Of a stretch of DNA of 64,000 bases, positions 33,094-42,778 are shown piece after piece. A program made the translations under genes and the position numbers. The stretch is from Myroides pelagicus (GTDB taxonomy: Bacteria; Bacteroidota; Bacteroidia; Flavobacteriales; Flavobacteriaceae): positions 1 through 64,000 of the forward strand of contig NZ_WMJY01000004.1 of NCBI RefSeq assembly GCF_009711055.1, given 5' to 3'. The notes under the pieces are model-generated. The model was not told where the DNA came from. It saw only the letters and a program-made list of their open reading frames with translations, and made no database searches. Each line of letters opens with the position of its first letter. The stretch's first letter is position 1.

Positions 33094-34668
33094 ATGGCGG
33101 AAATTAAACCAGCTGAGATATCAGCGATTTTAAAGAAACAGTTATCTGGATTTAGCTCTGATGCTTCATTAGAAGAAGTAGGAACTATACTAGAAGTAGG
33201 AGATGGAGTTGCTCGTGTGTACGGGTTAACAAATGCAGAATACGGAGAGTTAGTTGTATTAGACAACGGACTAGAGGCAATGGTTCAAAACCTTGAAGAA
33301 GACAATGTAGGTATTGTACTATTAGGTTCAGCTGTTGGAGTTAAAGAAGGTGATACAGTTAAAAGAACTGGTCGTATTGCTTCTTTAAAAGTTGGAGAGA
33401 AAATGGTTGGACGTGTTGTTAATACACTTGGGCAACCAATCGATGGTAAAGGTGCTATTGAAGGTGATTTGTTTGAAATGCCGTTAGAGCGAAAAGCTCC
33501 TGGTGTTATCTACCGTCAGCCAGTAACTGAGCCGTTACAAACAGGTATTAAATCTGTAGATGCGATGATTCCTATCGGGCGTGGACAACGTGAGTTAGTA
33601 ATTGGTGACCGTCAAACAGGTAAAACTACAGTTTGTATCGATACAATATTAAATCAAAAAGAGTTTTACGATGCTGGTCAACCAGTATATTGTATTTATG
33701 TTGCTATTGGGCAAAAAGCTTCAACAGTTGCAGGTATTGCTAAAACTTTAGAAGATAAAGGTGCAATGGATTACTCGATCATCGTAGCTGCAAATGCTTC
33801 AGATCCTGCTCCAATGCAAGTTTATGCTGCAATGGCAGGTGCTGCTATTGGAGAGTACTTCCGTGATACAGGACGTCCAGCTTTAATTATCTATGATGAT
33901 TTATCTAAGCAAGCGGTAGCTTACCGTGAGATGTCTTTGATTTTACGTCGCCCACCAGGACGTGAAGCTTATCCTGGAGACGTTTTCTATCTTCACTCAA
34001 GATTATTAGAGCGTGCTGCTCGTGTAATCGGTGATGATGATATCGCAAAAAATATGAACGACTTACCAGAGTCATTGAGACCATTCGTAAAAGGTGGTGG
34101 TTCTTTAACTGCATTACCAATTATTGAAACTCAAGCTGGTGACGTTTCTGCATATATTCCAACAAACGTGATCTCTATTACAGATGGTCAGATTTTCTTG
34201 GAGTCTGATTTGTTTAACTCTGGTGTTCGTCCAGCGATTAACGTAGGTATTTCTGTATCTCGTGTTGGTGGTTCTGCTCAGATTAAATCAATGAAGAAAG
34301 TAGCAGGTACTTTAAAACTTGATCAAGCTCAGTACCGTGAGTTAGAAGCTTTCGCTAAGTTTGGTTCTGATTTAGATGCTGCTACAATGAATGTAATCTC
34401 TAAAGGTCAACGTAACGTTGAAATTTTGAAACAAGCAGTTAATGATCCTTATACAGTTGAAGACCAAGTAGCGATTATCTACGCTGGTTCTAAAAACTTA
34501 TTAAGAAATGTTCCTGTATCTAAAGTTAAAGAATTCGAGAAAGAGTATTTAGAAGCTTTAAATACACGTCATAAAGACACATTGAATCAATTAAAAGCTG
34601 GTAAATTCACTGATGAATTAACTGGTGTATTAGAGAAGGTAGCTAAAGAAGTAGCTGCTAAATATTAA
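33094..34668 (+). CDS. atpA: ATP synthase subunit alpha
   Basis: F1 alpha subunit of 524 aa, non-catalytic nucleotide-binding partner of beta. The Walker A motif is GDRQTGKT (171-178), and the alpha signature [17 protein letters not shown] is intact. Length is normal. The beta and epsilon genes (atpD, atpC) are not downstream, as is usual in Flavobacteria, where they lie elsewhere on the chromosome. Confidence 0.98.
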   Translation: MAEIKPAEISAILKKQLSGFSSDASLEEVGTILEVGDGVARVYGLTNAEYGELVVLDNGLEAMVQNLEEDNVGIVLLGSAVGVKEGDTVKRTGRIASLKVGEKMVGRVVNTLGQPIDGKGAIEGDLFEMPLERKAPGVIYRQPVTEPLQTGIKSVDAMIPIGRGQRELVIGDRQTGKTTVCIDTILNQKEFYDAGQPVYCIYVAIGQKASTVAGIAKTLEDKGAMDYSIIVAANASDPAPMQVYAAMAGAAIGEYFRDTGRPALIIYDDLSKQAVAYREMSLILRRPPGREAYPGDVFYLHSRLLERAARVIGDDDIAKNMNDLPESLRPFVKGGGSLTALPIIETQAGDVSAYIPTNVISITDGQIFLESDLFNSGVRPAINVGISVSRVGGSAQIKSMKKVAGTLKLDQAQYRELEAFAKFGSDLDAATMNVISKGQRNVEILKQAVNDPYTVEDQVAIIYAGSKNLLRNVPVSKVKEFEKEYLEALNTRHKDTLNQLKAGKFTDELTGVLEKVAKEVAAKY

Positions 34669-34680
34669 GAATTAGATTTA

Positions 34681-34713
34681 GAATTGAAGAGGTGTTTTTT
34701 CACCTTTTCATTC
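34681..34713 (+). promoter_or_regulatory. Intercistronic hairpin between atpA and atpG
   Basis: GAAGAGGTG (34686-34694) pairs with CACCTTTTC (34701-34709) with one G-T pair and a T6 loop. GAAT/ATTC extend it past a bulge. There is no T run after it, so it probably acts on message stability. Confidence 0.5.
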
Positions 34714-34734
34714 TAAGGTAATATATATACTAAA

Positions 34735-35595
34735 ATGGCAAACCTAAAAGAAATACGTAATAGGATTTCATCGATCGGTTCAACGATGCAGATTACTTCT
34801 GCTATGAAAATGGTTTCTGCTGCTAAATTAAAAAAGGCAACAGATACAATCACAGCAATGCGTCCATATTCTGAAAAGTTGACTGAATTGATTCAGAACA
34901 TTAGTGCTACCTTAGAAGGTGATAACTCAGGAGTATACTCTCAAGTTAGAGAGGTTAAGAAAGTACTTTTAGTTGTTGTTACTTCAAATAGAGGTTTATG
35001 TGGTGGTTTTAATTCAAATGTGATTAAACAAGCAACGACTGTAGCTCGTAATAACTACCCTGGCGCTGATATTGATCTTTTAACAATTGGTAAGAAAGGT
35101 TTTGACATTTTGCACAAGCAATTTAATGTTATCGAAAATCGTAGTGATTTATACGATGCTTTCGATTTCGAGAATGCTGCTGTGATTGCTGAGCAATTAA
35201 TGGACTCTTTTGTTGAAGAGAAATATGATTCTATTCAAATCGTATATAATCAATTTAAAAATGCTGCAACGCAAATCGTAGTTACTGAGCAATTCTTGCC
35301 ATTATTGCCAATTGAGACGGAGAGCAGTGCGACTTCAGATTACATTTACGAGCCTTCTAAAGCTGAGATTATTGAGACATTAATACCGTTGTCATTAAAG
35401 ACTCAATTGTTTAAAGCGATAGCTGATTCGGTTGCTTCTGAGCATGGTGCACGTATGACAGCAATGCATAAAGCTACTGATAATGCTAAGGACCTTAAAG
35501 ATCAATTAACTTTAAGTTACAACAAAGCTCGTCAGGCAGCTATTACAAATGAAATTTTAGAGATTGTTGGGGGTGCAGAAGCATTAAACAACTAA
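34735..35595 (+). CDS. atpG: ATP synthase subunit gamma
   Basis: Central rotor shaft subunit of 286 aa. The N-terminal coiled coil opens NLKEIRNRISSIGSTMQITS and AMKMVSAAKL. The C-terminal helix motif ASEHGARMTAMHKATDNA is typical. Last gene of this atp operon, closed by a strong terminator. Confidence 0.96.
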   Translation: MANLKEIRNRISSIGSTMQITSAMKMVSAAKLKKATDTITAMRPYSEKLTELIQNISATLEGDNSGVYSQVREVKKVLLVVVTSNRGLCGGFNSNVIKQATTVARNNYPGADIDLLTIGKKGFDILHKQFNVIENRSDLYDAFDFENAAVIAEQLMDSFVEEKYDSIQIVYNQFKNAATQIVVTEQFLPLLPIETESSATSDYIYEPSKAEIIETLIPLSLKTQLFKAIADSVASEHGARMTAMHKATDNAKDLKDQLTLSYNKARQAAITNEILEIVGGAEALNN

Positions 35596-35620
35596 TCGAT
35601 ATAAATTAATTATACTTTTT

Positions 35621-35650
35621 AAAAGCGCTACCACTTTTGGTAGCGCTTTT
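35621..35650 (+). terminator. Terminator of the atp operon
   Basis: AAAAGCGCTACC (35621-35632) and GGTAGCGCTTTT (35639-35650) are perfect complements, followed by a T run. Confidence 0.9.
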
Positions 35651-35674
35651 GTTTTTTATTGAATTTAGGAATCT

Positions 35675-35682
35675 TATTTTTG
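35675..35682 (+). promoter_or_regulatory. Candidate -7 box of mtnN
   Basis: TATTTTTG matches TAnnTTTG, 22 bases before the ATG. Confidence 0.5.
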
Positions 35683-35704
35683 TATATAATTTTAGAAAAT
35701 TGTT

Positions 35705-36472
35705 ATGAGTCAATCTAAAGTAATCGGAATTCTAGGAGCTATTCCTGAGGAAGTAAATGGGATAATTCATAGTCTAACTAATGTGACTGAAGTTGTAATT
35801 GGAGGGCGTAAATACTATAAAGGGCTTTTATATGGTGTTAACGTTGTTGTGGTATATTCGCGTATTGGTAAAGTCGCGGCTTCCGTAACGGTTTCAACAT
35901 TGTTATTGCATTTTAATGTTTCCAATGTCGTTTTTGTTGGTGTTGCGGGAGGTATTCATGCAGATGTTAGAGTCGGAGATGTGGTTGTAGCTAAGGATTT
36001 GATACAATACGATATGGATGCTTCGCCCTTGCGGCCAAAGTTTGAAATACCTCTTTTAGGGCAAACTTATTTTCATTCTGAAGAAGCGTTGTCGCGTAAG
36101 CTTTTGGCTTCTATAGAGTCGTTTTTAGCTATAGATTGTTTGACAAAGCACATCGAGCCTGTGGAGTTGAGAAAGTTTAATATAGAGGCTCCTAGGGTGC
36201 ATTACGGAACAATTGCAAGTGGAGATCAGTTCTTTTCCACGAATAAACAGAAGCAAGCTTTGATTGATGAATTACCTAATGTGTTGTGTGTTGAGATGGA
36301 GGGGGCTGCAGTGGCTCAGGTGTGTTATGAATTTGGTGTTCCTTTTATTGTCATCCGAACGATATCGGATAATGCTAATCAAGAAGCAAGCTTTAGCTTT
36401 CAGTCTTTTGTCCAAATTATCTCCTTGGTTTATGGTAGAGAGATTGTAAAGGAAATAGTAAAATCAATCTGA
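35705..36472 (+). CDS. mtnN: 5'-methylthioadenosine/S-adenosylhomocysteine nucleosidase
   Basis: Nucleosidase of 255 aa that cleaves adenine from methylthioadenosine and S-adenosylhomocysteine. It opens with GILGAIPEEVNGI (catalytic Glu region), has VFVGVAGGI for the phosphorylase fold and the nucleoside-binding VEMEGAAVAQVC, and ends with RTISDNA holding the catalytic Asp. It is slightly longer than the E. coli enzyme because of an insertion at about residues 118-160. Monocistronic. Confidence 0.92.
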   Translation: MSQSKVIGILGAIPEEVNGIIHSLTNVTEVVIGGRKYYKGLLYGVNVVVVYSRIGKVAASVTVSTLLLHFNVSNVVFVGVAGGIHADVRVGDVVVAKDLIQYDMDASPLRPKFEIPLLGQTYFHSEEALSRKLLASIESFLAIDCLTKHIEPVELRKFNIEAPRVHYGTIASGDQFFSTNKQKQALIDELPNVLCVEMEGAAVAQVCYEFGVPFIVIRTISDNANQEASFSFQSFVQIISLVYGREIVKEIVKSI

Positions 36473-36484
36473 TGTATGGATATA

Positions 36485-36524
36485 AAAAAAGACTCCTTTA
36501 GGCTAGATTAAAGGAGTCTTTTTT
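36485..36524. terminator. Bidirectional terminator between mtnN and the EEP hydrolase
   Basis: Arms 36485-36500 and 36509-36524 are 16-bp perfect complements (core GACTCCTTTA), flanked by A and T runs. Confidence 0.9.
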
Positions 36525-36526
36525 AT

Positions 36527-37597
36527 TTATTGTGCTTCTCTGATTAAGTATATATATACAGGGAAGTGGTCACTATATCCAGGTATTCCATTAGTATTTC
36601 TAAGCGGGTAACCTTTGTATTGTCCAGTGCTCTGAATCATGAAAGGCTTTTTATATATTTTAGCCTTCCAATAACGCCAAGAGTCGTGTTCTGGTCTGAG
36701 GTAAGGCTCAGAAAGAATCATTTGGTCAAATATATCCCAAGCATCTCTATAGGCTAAAGTACCTAATCCTTCTTTTGCCATTTTTTCCATTGGATTGTAT
36801 AATCCATCAGGTTTTACTTTAGATTTCTTAGCTTCTGTTTTCAATACTTTTTTCAAGCTGTTGTTGAAAGGGCCATCGTTTAAATCTCCCATTGTTATAA
36901 TCTTAGCATCTGGGTTGATGGTTTTCAGTGAGTCCATGATTTTTACATTTAGAGCAGCAGCTGCTTCTCTAAGAGGGCTACTTCTTTTTTCTCCTCCTAC
37001 TCTTGATGGCCAGTGATTCACGATAAAGTGTATTTCTTCGCCATCTAGTAATCCAGTTACTAATAGTTGATCACGTGTATAGACACGAACACCTTTTTCT
37101 CCTGTGTATTTGTCTACCTTATTCATATCGTAGATCATTGTAGGAATGGCTTTAGTACTAGTTGGTGTAAAGTGCTTTTTCTGATACAATAAACCAACGT
37201 CTATACCACGTTTGTCAGGTGAATCATAGTGTACAATACCATAGTCACTAGGAGCTAATTGAGGATCTTTAACTAGATCTTCTAGTACGTTTCTGTTTTC
37301 TACTTCCGCCACGCCAATAATAGCAGGTGTATTAATGTTTTCATCTGTTCCAATCATTGACATGACCTTAGCAAGGTTGTGTATTTTCTGATTGTACTTA
37401 GCCGATGTCCATGATTGGGCCCCATTTGGAGTCCATTCTTCATCGTAAATTTTGGGATCGCGAATTGTGTCGAATAGATTTTCACAATTGTAGAATGCGA
37501 TTGTCTGAATCTGGTATTTTTTTTCTTGTGCTTGCACTCCTGCGGAGATGAAGAATAAGAAAAAGAATAGATCGCGGATACGAAGTTTTGTAACCAT
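36527..37597 (-). CDS. Secreted endonuclease/exonuclease/phosphatase family protein
   Basis: Protein of 356 aa with a signal peptide (about 1-23, ending GVQAQ). The EEP fold (DNase I-like) is shown by FYNCENLFDTIRD near the start (metal-binding Asn and Glu), GVAEVENRNVL, NHWPSR, TMGDLNDGP and the final SDHFPVYIYL with catalytic His. It probably hydrolyses phosphodiesters outside the cytoplasm; the substrate could be nucleic acid or a lipid/sugar phosphate. It is divergent from the TonB receptor gene and has its own promoter. Confidence 0.9.
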   Translation of the reverse strand: MVTKLRIRDLFFFLFFISAGVQAQEKKYQIQTIAFYNCENLFDTIRDPKIYDEEWTPNGAQSWTSAKYNQKIHNLAKVMSMIGTDENINTPAIIGVAEVENRNVLEDLVKDPQLAPSDYGIVHYDSPDKRGIDVGLLYQKKHFTPTSTKAIPTMIYDMNKVDKYTGEKGVRVYTRDQLLVTGLLDGEEIHFIVNHWPSRVGGEKRSSPLREAAAALNVKIMDSLKTINPDAKIITMGDLNDGPFNNSLKKVLKTEAKKSKVKPDGLYNPMEKMAKEGLGTLAYRDAWDIFDQMILSEPYLRPEHDSWRYWKAKIYKKPFMIQSTGQYKGYPLRNTNGIPGYSDHFPVYIYLIREAQ

Positions 37598-37633
37598 ATT
37601 AAATTTTAGTAAAGTTTGACTTAATTCCTACAA

Positions 37634-37641
37634 CAAAAGTA
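37634..37641 (-). promoter_or_regulatory. Candidate -7 box of the EEP hydrolase gene
   Basis: The minus strand reads TACTTTTG, an exact TAnnTTTG match 37 bases before the ATG. Confidence 0.6.
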
Positions 37642-37662
37642 GCTATTATTATTTTAATACCA

Positions 37663-37670
37663 TACCTTTG
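37663..37670 (+). promoter_or_regulatory. Candidate -7 box of the TonB receptor operon
   Basis: TACCTTTG is an exact TAnnTTTG match, 56 bases before the ATG. It overlaps back-to-back with the divergent promoter at 37634-37641. Confidence 0.6.
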
Positions 37671-37725
37671 TGACACAAATTAGCGTAACGCTTTTTAACA
37701 TAGCACTTTTAATCATTTTTAATTT

Positions 37726-40554
37726 ATGAAGAAACTTTTATTTAGTTTGTTCCTTGTTTTACAGGTAGTTGTCGGCTACGCGCAAGGGGTTCAAGAAATT
37801 AAAGGGAAAGTTGTAGATGCGAAATCTTTAACACCAATTAACGCGGTGTTGGCAAGAGTAGAAGCTACAAATATTTCCACTTTGACAGACAATGGAGGAA
37901 TCTTTATTTTAAGAGATGTTAAAGCTGGTAATTATAGTGTATTAATATCTTATGTAGGATATAATACTAAAAAATTTCCAGTGACAATCGATGAAGATGT
38001 TGTCGATTTAGGAACTATCTACTTAGAAGAAGATTTGACTTCCTCACAGATGGGGGTAATTACCCTTACTGAAAACGACTTAGGAGATGACGATTCTGGT
38101 TCTGAATCTTCCTCAAGTTTACTACAAGCAACCAAAGATCCTTTCCAACAAGCTGCTGCTTTCAATTGGGGTTCAGCATTCTACAGAATGAGAGGATTAG
38201 ACAATGAGTACGGAAAGGTACTTATTAACGGTGTTGTAATGAACAAGATCCACGATGGTCGCCCACAATGGGGTAACTGGGGTGGACTAAATGACGCCAC
38301 TAGAAACCAAGAGTATTCTTCAGGATCAACTACTTCAGATCAGACTTTTGGGGGGGTCCTTGGTACTCAAGCTATTTCTACACGTGCTTCTCACATTCGT
38401 CAAGGAGCTAAAGCAGGTTTTTCTCTTTCAAACAACAACTATAGTTGGAGACCTTATGCTATTTATTCATCAGGTTTAAACAAAGATGGATGGGCATACG
38501 TTGTTTCAGCTTCATATAGAGGAGCTAATGAAGGTCATTGGGAAGGTACTAACTACGATGCACTTTCTTTCTTTGCAGCTGTAGAGAAGAAGTTTAATGA
38601 TAACCACAGCTTGAATTTATCAGCTATTTATGCAAAAAATAAAAGAGCTAAAAACTCACCAGTAACAGATGAGCAAACAGATCTTAAAGGGTATAAATAC
38701 AATTCTTACTGGGGAGATCAAGCTGGTGATAAGAGAAATTCAAGATACAAAGATGTTGCAGAACCTATCTTCACTTTGACTCACTATTGGACAATCAATG
38801 ACAAGAGTAAATTGACAACCACATTAGGTTATCAGTTTGGTCATATTGCTAATAGCCGTTTTGGTTATACAGATGGTATGAACCCAGATCCGACTTATTA
38901 TCGTAAGATGCCTAGTTACTATCTTAATCGTATTGATGCAAAGTATTGGTCAATGACTCAAGACGAGTTTAATGCTTTACCTGATACAGATAGCTTCAAA
39001 ATTGATACTCAAAATTACCTTGATCAAGCAAAAGCTGTAGAGGAAGACTTTGTAAATAATGGACAAGTAAATTGGGGTAATATTTATCGCTCTAATCAAG
39101 GTGGTTTAAGTAAAATTATTCTTTATGAAGATAGACAAGATGAGAATGTTTTTTCATTTAATACAGACTTCAAATCGACTTTAACAGATAATATTACTTT
39201 CGAAACTGGATTAAATTATAGAAGATCTACAATTTCTTATTATAAAAAATTAACTGATTTATTAGGAGGGACAGGTTACCGTGATATTGATACTTATCAA
39301 GAAGCGGATAAGCAAGATAGTGATATGCAGAACCCAAATCGCCTAGTAGATGTTGATGATAAGTTTGGTTACAACTATAAAATGTATGCTGATGTTGTAG
39401 ACTTGTTTACGCAATTCAAATTTGATTACAACAAGTTTGACTTTTATTTAGCTCAAAAAATAGGTTATACACGTTACCAAAGAGAAGGGTTATATCAAAA
39501 TGCTATTTATGCATACGACTCTTATGGTAAAAGTGGAGCAATCGACTTTAATAACTTTGGTTTTAAAGCAGGTATGACTTACCACATTACTGGTCGTCAT
39601 GCATTAGACTTTAACGCTGCTTACTACAACCAAGCTCCTACTATTCGCAATACATTTGCAAACGCGAGGGTAAATAACTTAATCACTAAAGATCTTACGA
39701 ATGAGGATATTTTAAGTGTAGATGCTAGTTATATTCTTCGTACTCCTAAGTTTAAAGCTCGTGTTACTGGGTATTTATCTGAGATTAAAAACAGTACACA
39801 AATTAATTTCTATTATGCTGATGGTGTAGGTATTGTTGATGCTAATGGTGAATATCTTACGACTTCTGGAGGAGCTTTCGTTTCTGAGATTTTAACAGGG
39901 GTAAACAAACGTAACTTAGGTATTGAGTTTGGCGCAGAGTATAAAATTTCTCAAACGGTTAAAGCAACTGCTGCAGCAGCGATTGGACAATCGTTCTATA
40001 CTAATAATCCAAAAATTCGTTTAAACTCAGATAATGTAGCTAAAACGTTTGACTATGGAACTTCTTACTTAGAGAACGTTAAATTAGGAAATGGTCCACA
40101 AACTGCATTGTCTTTAGGATTAGAATATCGTGACCCTGCTTATTGGTGGGTTGGTGCAAACGTAAATTATATGGCTAATGCTTATACTAACGTTTCTGCT
40201 TTAAGACGTACTGATAATTTTGTAATCGATCCTGATACTGGAAATCCTTTCGCGGGATTGAATGAGGATAAGTTAAGAGATATTTTAAGACAAGAGAAAT
40301 TAGCTGATTTTACTTTAGTAAATATTACAGCTGGTAAATCTTGGAGATTACCTAATAGAAACATTATTGGAGCTTTCGCTAGTCTTAATAATGTATTTAA
40401 TAAAAAGTTCAAAACCGGTGGTTTTGAACAAGCAAGAAACGCAAACTATGAGCGTGAAGTGATGAATACACAAAGTGGTACAAATACTTTTGCCAATAGA
40501 TATTGGTATGGTTATGGACGTAATTTCTTTGTTAACGTTTATTATAACTTCTAA
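37726..40554 (+). CDS. TonB-dependent outer membrane receptor with carboxypeptidase-like regulatory domain
   Basis: Outer membrane protein of 942 aa. A signal peptide (about 1-20, ending GYAQ) precedes a carboxypeptidase-like beta-sandwich (about 22-105), then a plug (RMRGLDNEYGKVLINGVVMN) and a long beta-barrel that ends FVNVYYNF, with the terminal Phe typical of outer membrane barrels. It takes up a substrate using TonB energy, but the ligand cannot be read from sequence. The DUF5689 lipoprotein gene begins 16 bases later, so the two probably form a surface receptor complex like SusC/SusD, although the partner is not a SusD relative. Confidence 0.93.
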   Translation: MKKLLFSLFLVLQVVVGYAQGVQEIKGKVVDAKSLTPINAVLARVEATNISTLTDNGGIFILRDVKAGNYSVLISYVGYNTKKFPVTIDEDVVDLGTIYLEEDLTSSQMGVITLTENDLGDDDSGSESSSSLLQATKDPFQQAAAFNWGSAFYRMRGLDNEYGKVLINGVVMNKIHDGRPQWGNWGGLNDATRNQEYSSGSTTSDQTFGGVLGTQAISTRASHIRQGAKAGFSLSNNNYSWRPYAIYSSGLNKDGWAYVVSASYRGANEGHWEGTNYDALSFFAAVEKKFNDNHSLNLSAIYAKNKRAKNSPVTDEQTDLKGYKYNSYWGDQAGDKRNSRYKDVAEPIFTLTHYWTINDKSKLTTTLGYQFGHIANSRFGYTDGMNPDPTYYRKMPSYYLNRIDAKYWSMTQDEFNALPDTDSFKIDTQNYLDQAKAVEEDFVNNGQVNWGNIYRSNQGGLSKIILYEDRQDENVFSFNTDFKSTLTDNITFETGLNYRRSTISYYKKLTDLLGGTGYRDIDTYQEADKQDSDMQNPNRLVDVDDKFGYNYKMYADVVDLFTQFKFDYNKFDFYLAQKIGYTRYQREGLYQNAIYAYDSYGKSGAIDFNNFGFKAGMTYHITGRHALDFNAAYYNQAPTIRNTFANARVNNLITKDLTNEDILSVDASYILRTPKFKARVTGYLSEIKNSTQINFYYADGVGIVDANGEYLTTSGGAFVSEILTGVNKRNLGIEFGAEYKISQTVKATAAAAIGQSFYTNNPKIRLNSDNVAKTFDYGTSYLENVKLGNGPQTALSLGLEYRDPAYWWVGANVNYMANAYTNVSALRRTDNFVIDPDTGNPFAGLNEDKLRDILRQEKLADFTLVNITAGKSWRLPNRNIIGAFASLNNVFNKKFKTGGFEQARNANYEREVMNTQSGTNTFANRYWYGYGRNFFVNVYYNF

Positions 40555-40569
40555 ATTCCCCTTTTAAAC

Positions 40570-42618
40570 ATGAAAAAACTACAAAAATCAATATTATATT
40601 TAGCATTCGCAGGGTTAATCTTTGCTGGATGTGCTAAAAATGACGACTTTTCTGTACCATCAGTAGAGTGTGTCGATACTGACTTAAACGCAAATCAGTC
40701 AATTACTAAACTTCATGAACTTTACCCTGAAAAACAAGCTGGTGCTTATGAAGGGGATGATACAGTAGTTGGGGTGGTTGTCTCTAGTGATAAAGGTGGT
40801 AACTTTTACCAAGGGATGGTTATCGTTGATGAGGAAACACAAAAACCATTAACTATTTCTTTAGATGTAACTAGTGGTACTCGTAAGTACTATAGCGAAT
40901 ACCCTGTAGGGTCTCGAGTATACATTAAGTTAAAAGGAACTAACTTACAGAATTACTTTGGTACAATAAGTCTTGGTAAAGGAGCTGATTCTAAAGGAAG
41001 ACCAAATCGTATCGTTGGTGCTGATATTGCAAAGATTATTAAATTGTCTTGTAAATCTTATGTAGGAGAAGCATTTGAAAAGTATAATAATCAAGTGTCT
41101 TTAACGGATATTAAAGGTGATGAGTCTTTAATTGGTAAATTAGTTACAATCAATGGTATTCAGTTTGCAGATGACGCATTGAATAAGCCTTACTATGATA
41201 AAGATGATGTCGATGGTGGTAAGCAAACATTAAGAAAAATGGTTGATAAAGACGGGAACGAAGTTTTTATCCGTACTGGTCAATATTCTAATGATTTTAA
41301 CACGTTAACGACTACAGATAAAAGTGGTTCTGTTACTGGTATTATAACCAAGTATCAAAGTACACTTCAGTTTTACCCTAGAACGATTGAAGATATTAAA
41401 TTAACAGAAGCTCGTTTCGAGTATAATGGTGGAGGTGATCCTACAGATCCAACGGACCCTACTGAACCTACAGATCCAACAGATGTTAAGCCTGGTAAGT
41501 TTGAAGCTTTCCCAGGTTCGGATTTTAATAATTGGGATTTATTCTTAGGGTCATTAAATAATTTTGGACTTACAGAGCCTGCACATCAAGCCAAAGGGTT
41601 AGGATTTGACGGATCTGACGCTCTAGCTATTCAAGGTCCGGCTCCAGAGAAAAATGGTTATATCTTTACCGTTGAAAATGTGAAAGTTGCTACTGATGCT
41701 ACTAAACTATCTTTCTTAATGAAAGGAACTTCTGTGAAGAAATCGTTATCTATTAATGTATATGATGCCCAAGGAGGATTTAAAGCGTATAATTTAGAGG
41801 AGCTTTCTACTAGTAAAGTTTTATCACATAATGAAGGCTCAAATTTATATAATGGAAATATTGACACAAAAGGTGAATGGATTAAAGTAACTTTAGACCT
41901 TATAGGTGTTGACTATAATAAGACGGGTAGTGGTAATTTCATAGCGTTTAAAGTAGGTGGTAAAGATGCGACTGCTACTTTTGACCTTGTAATCGACGCA
42001 ATACGTTTTGAAGATGGAACACCAGTAGACGGTGGTACTACAGATCCAACAGATCCAACAGATCCAACAGATCCGGGAACAGGAGATGTTTCTTTGCCAG
42101 CAGATAAAAGTGTATATATTTCTGATTTTAGTGATTGGTCGGCATTTATAGGTAATCTAAGTTCTCATGGGATTAAAGCGTATGCTACTGAAGCTGCTGG
42201 ACAAGGACCAAATGGGACAACTGCAATGAGTATTACAGGTGTTGCTAGTGGTAATGACTATGTTTTTACTTCATTAGCTAAAGATGCTCCTGCTGGTAAA
42301 ACTAAGATTTCTTTTTATGTTAAAGGAACTTCAGATTCTAAATCGTTATCTTTAAACGTATATAAAAAAGATGGAAAATACAATGCCTTTAATTTACCTG
42401 GTATTAATGTAGGTGAAACAGAAGTGATTGTTCAAAGAGCTTCAAATAATCAATATAATGGTACAATAGATACTGGAGGTAAATGGGTTAAAGTGATTTT
42501 AGATTTATCTTCAGTTAAGAATGAATATCAAGAAGTGAATGGTGAGAGCTTGTTTTCTTTAAAAGTTGGAAAAGAGTCTAATATGAACCTTTTGATTAGT
42601 AGTGTATTTTTTGAATAA
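40570..42618 (+). CDS. Surface lipoprotein with DUF5689 domain and two repeated C-terminal domains
   Basis: Lipoprotein of 682 aa with lipobox IFAGC (Cys21). The N-terminal DUF5689 part (about 38-285) has VVGVVVSSDKGGNFYQGMVI. Two homologous domains of about 170 aa follow (about 306-480 and 510-682), sharing FxxWxxFxGxLxxxG, the motif KGTSxxKSLSxNVY, and YNGxIDTxGxWxKVxLDL. They are joined by Asp-Pro-Thr linkers (about 290-304 and 493-507) encoded by short tandem repeats. The linker plus duplicated beta-rich modules suggest a ligand- or polymer-binding arm on the outer membrane. It is the partner of the TonB receptor; function is unknown. Confidence 0.82.
   Translation: MKKLQKSILYLAFAGLIFAGCAKNDDFSVPSVECVDTDLNANQSITKLHELYPEKQAGAYEGDDTVVGVVVSSDKGGNFYQGMVIVDEETQKPLTISLDVTSGTRKYYSEYPVGSRVYIKLKGTNLQNYFGTISLGKGADSKGRPNRIVGADIAKIIKLSCKSYVGEAFEKYNNQVSLTDIKGDESLIGKLVTINGIQFADDALNKPYYDKDDVDGGKQTLRKMVDKDGNEVFIRTGQYSNDFNTLTTTDKSGSVTGIITKYQSTLQFYPRTIEDIKLTEARFEYNGGGDPTDPTDPTEPTDPTDVKPGKFEAFPGSDFNNWDLFLGSLNNFGLTEPAHQAKGLGFDGSDALAIQGPAPEKNGYIFTVENVKVATDATKLSFLMKGTSVKKSLSINVYDAQGGFKAYNLEELSTSKVLSHNEGSNLYNGNIDTKGEWIKVTLDLIGVDYNKTGSGNFIAFKVGGKDATATFDLVIDAIRFEDGTPVDGGTTDPTDPTDPTDPGTGDVSLPADKSVYISDFSDWSAFIGNLSSHGIKAYATEAAGQGPNGTTAMSITGVASGNDYVFTSLAKDAPAGKTKISFYVKGTSDSKSLSLNVYKKDGKYNAFNLPGINVGETEVIVQRASNNQYNGTIDTGGKWVKVILDLSSVKNEYQEVNGESLFSLKVGKESNMNLLISSVFFE
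41436..41484 (+). repeat. Imperfect 9-bp repeats encoding the first DPT linker
   Basis: Degenerate units of nine bases encode Asp-Pro-Thr/Glu-Pro-Thr. They keep the reading frame if the count changes. Confidence 0.75.
42040..42075 (+). repeat. Four 9-bp tandem units encoding the second DPT linker
   Basis: Units ACAGATCCA begin at 42040, 42049 and 42058, with a fourth (last base G) at 42067. Slippage would lengthen or shorten the linker in frame. Confidence 0.85.
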
Positions 42619-42641
42619 CAACAGTTATTTTATATAATTAC

Positions 42642-42672
42642 AAAAAAGCCCGGCACTGCCGGGCTTTTTTTT
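42642..42672 (+). terminator. Terminator of the TonB receptor operon
   Basis: AAAAAAGCCCGGC (42642-42654) pairs with GCCGGGCTTTTTT (42658-42670) around ACT, with a T run to 42672. Confidence 0.9.
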
Positions 42673-42697
42673 GATTTACAGCTTAGCTCCGCTAATG

Positions 42698-42778
42698 CTT
42701 GAGGTATGCCTGCAGAATTCGTGCAGTTTTCTTGCCGAGAACCACCTTCTGGGCACGTATACCTCAAGATTTGGCAAG
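42698..42778. repeat. Structured intergenic element B (outer stem plus interleaved helix)
   Basis: CTTGAGGTATGC (42698-42709) pairs with GTATACCTCAAG (42757-42768), with one G-T pair. A hairpin CTGCA/TGCAG lies inside (42710-42714 with 42722-42726). CTTGCCGA (42731-42738), inside the stem, pairs with TTGGCAAG (42771-42778) outside it, giving a pseudoknot arrangement like that of element A at 10351-10437. It starts 26 bases after the operon terminator. Strand and function are unknown. Confidence 0.6.
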
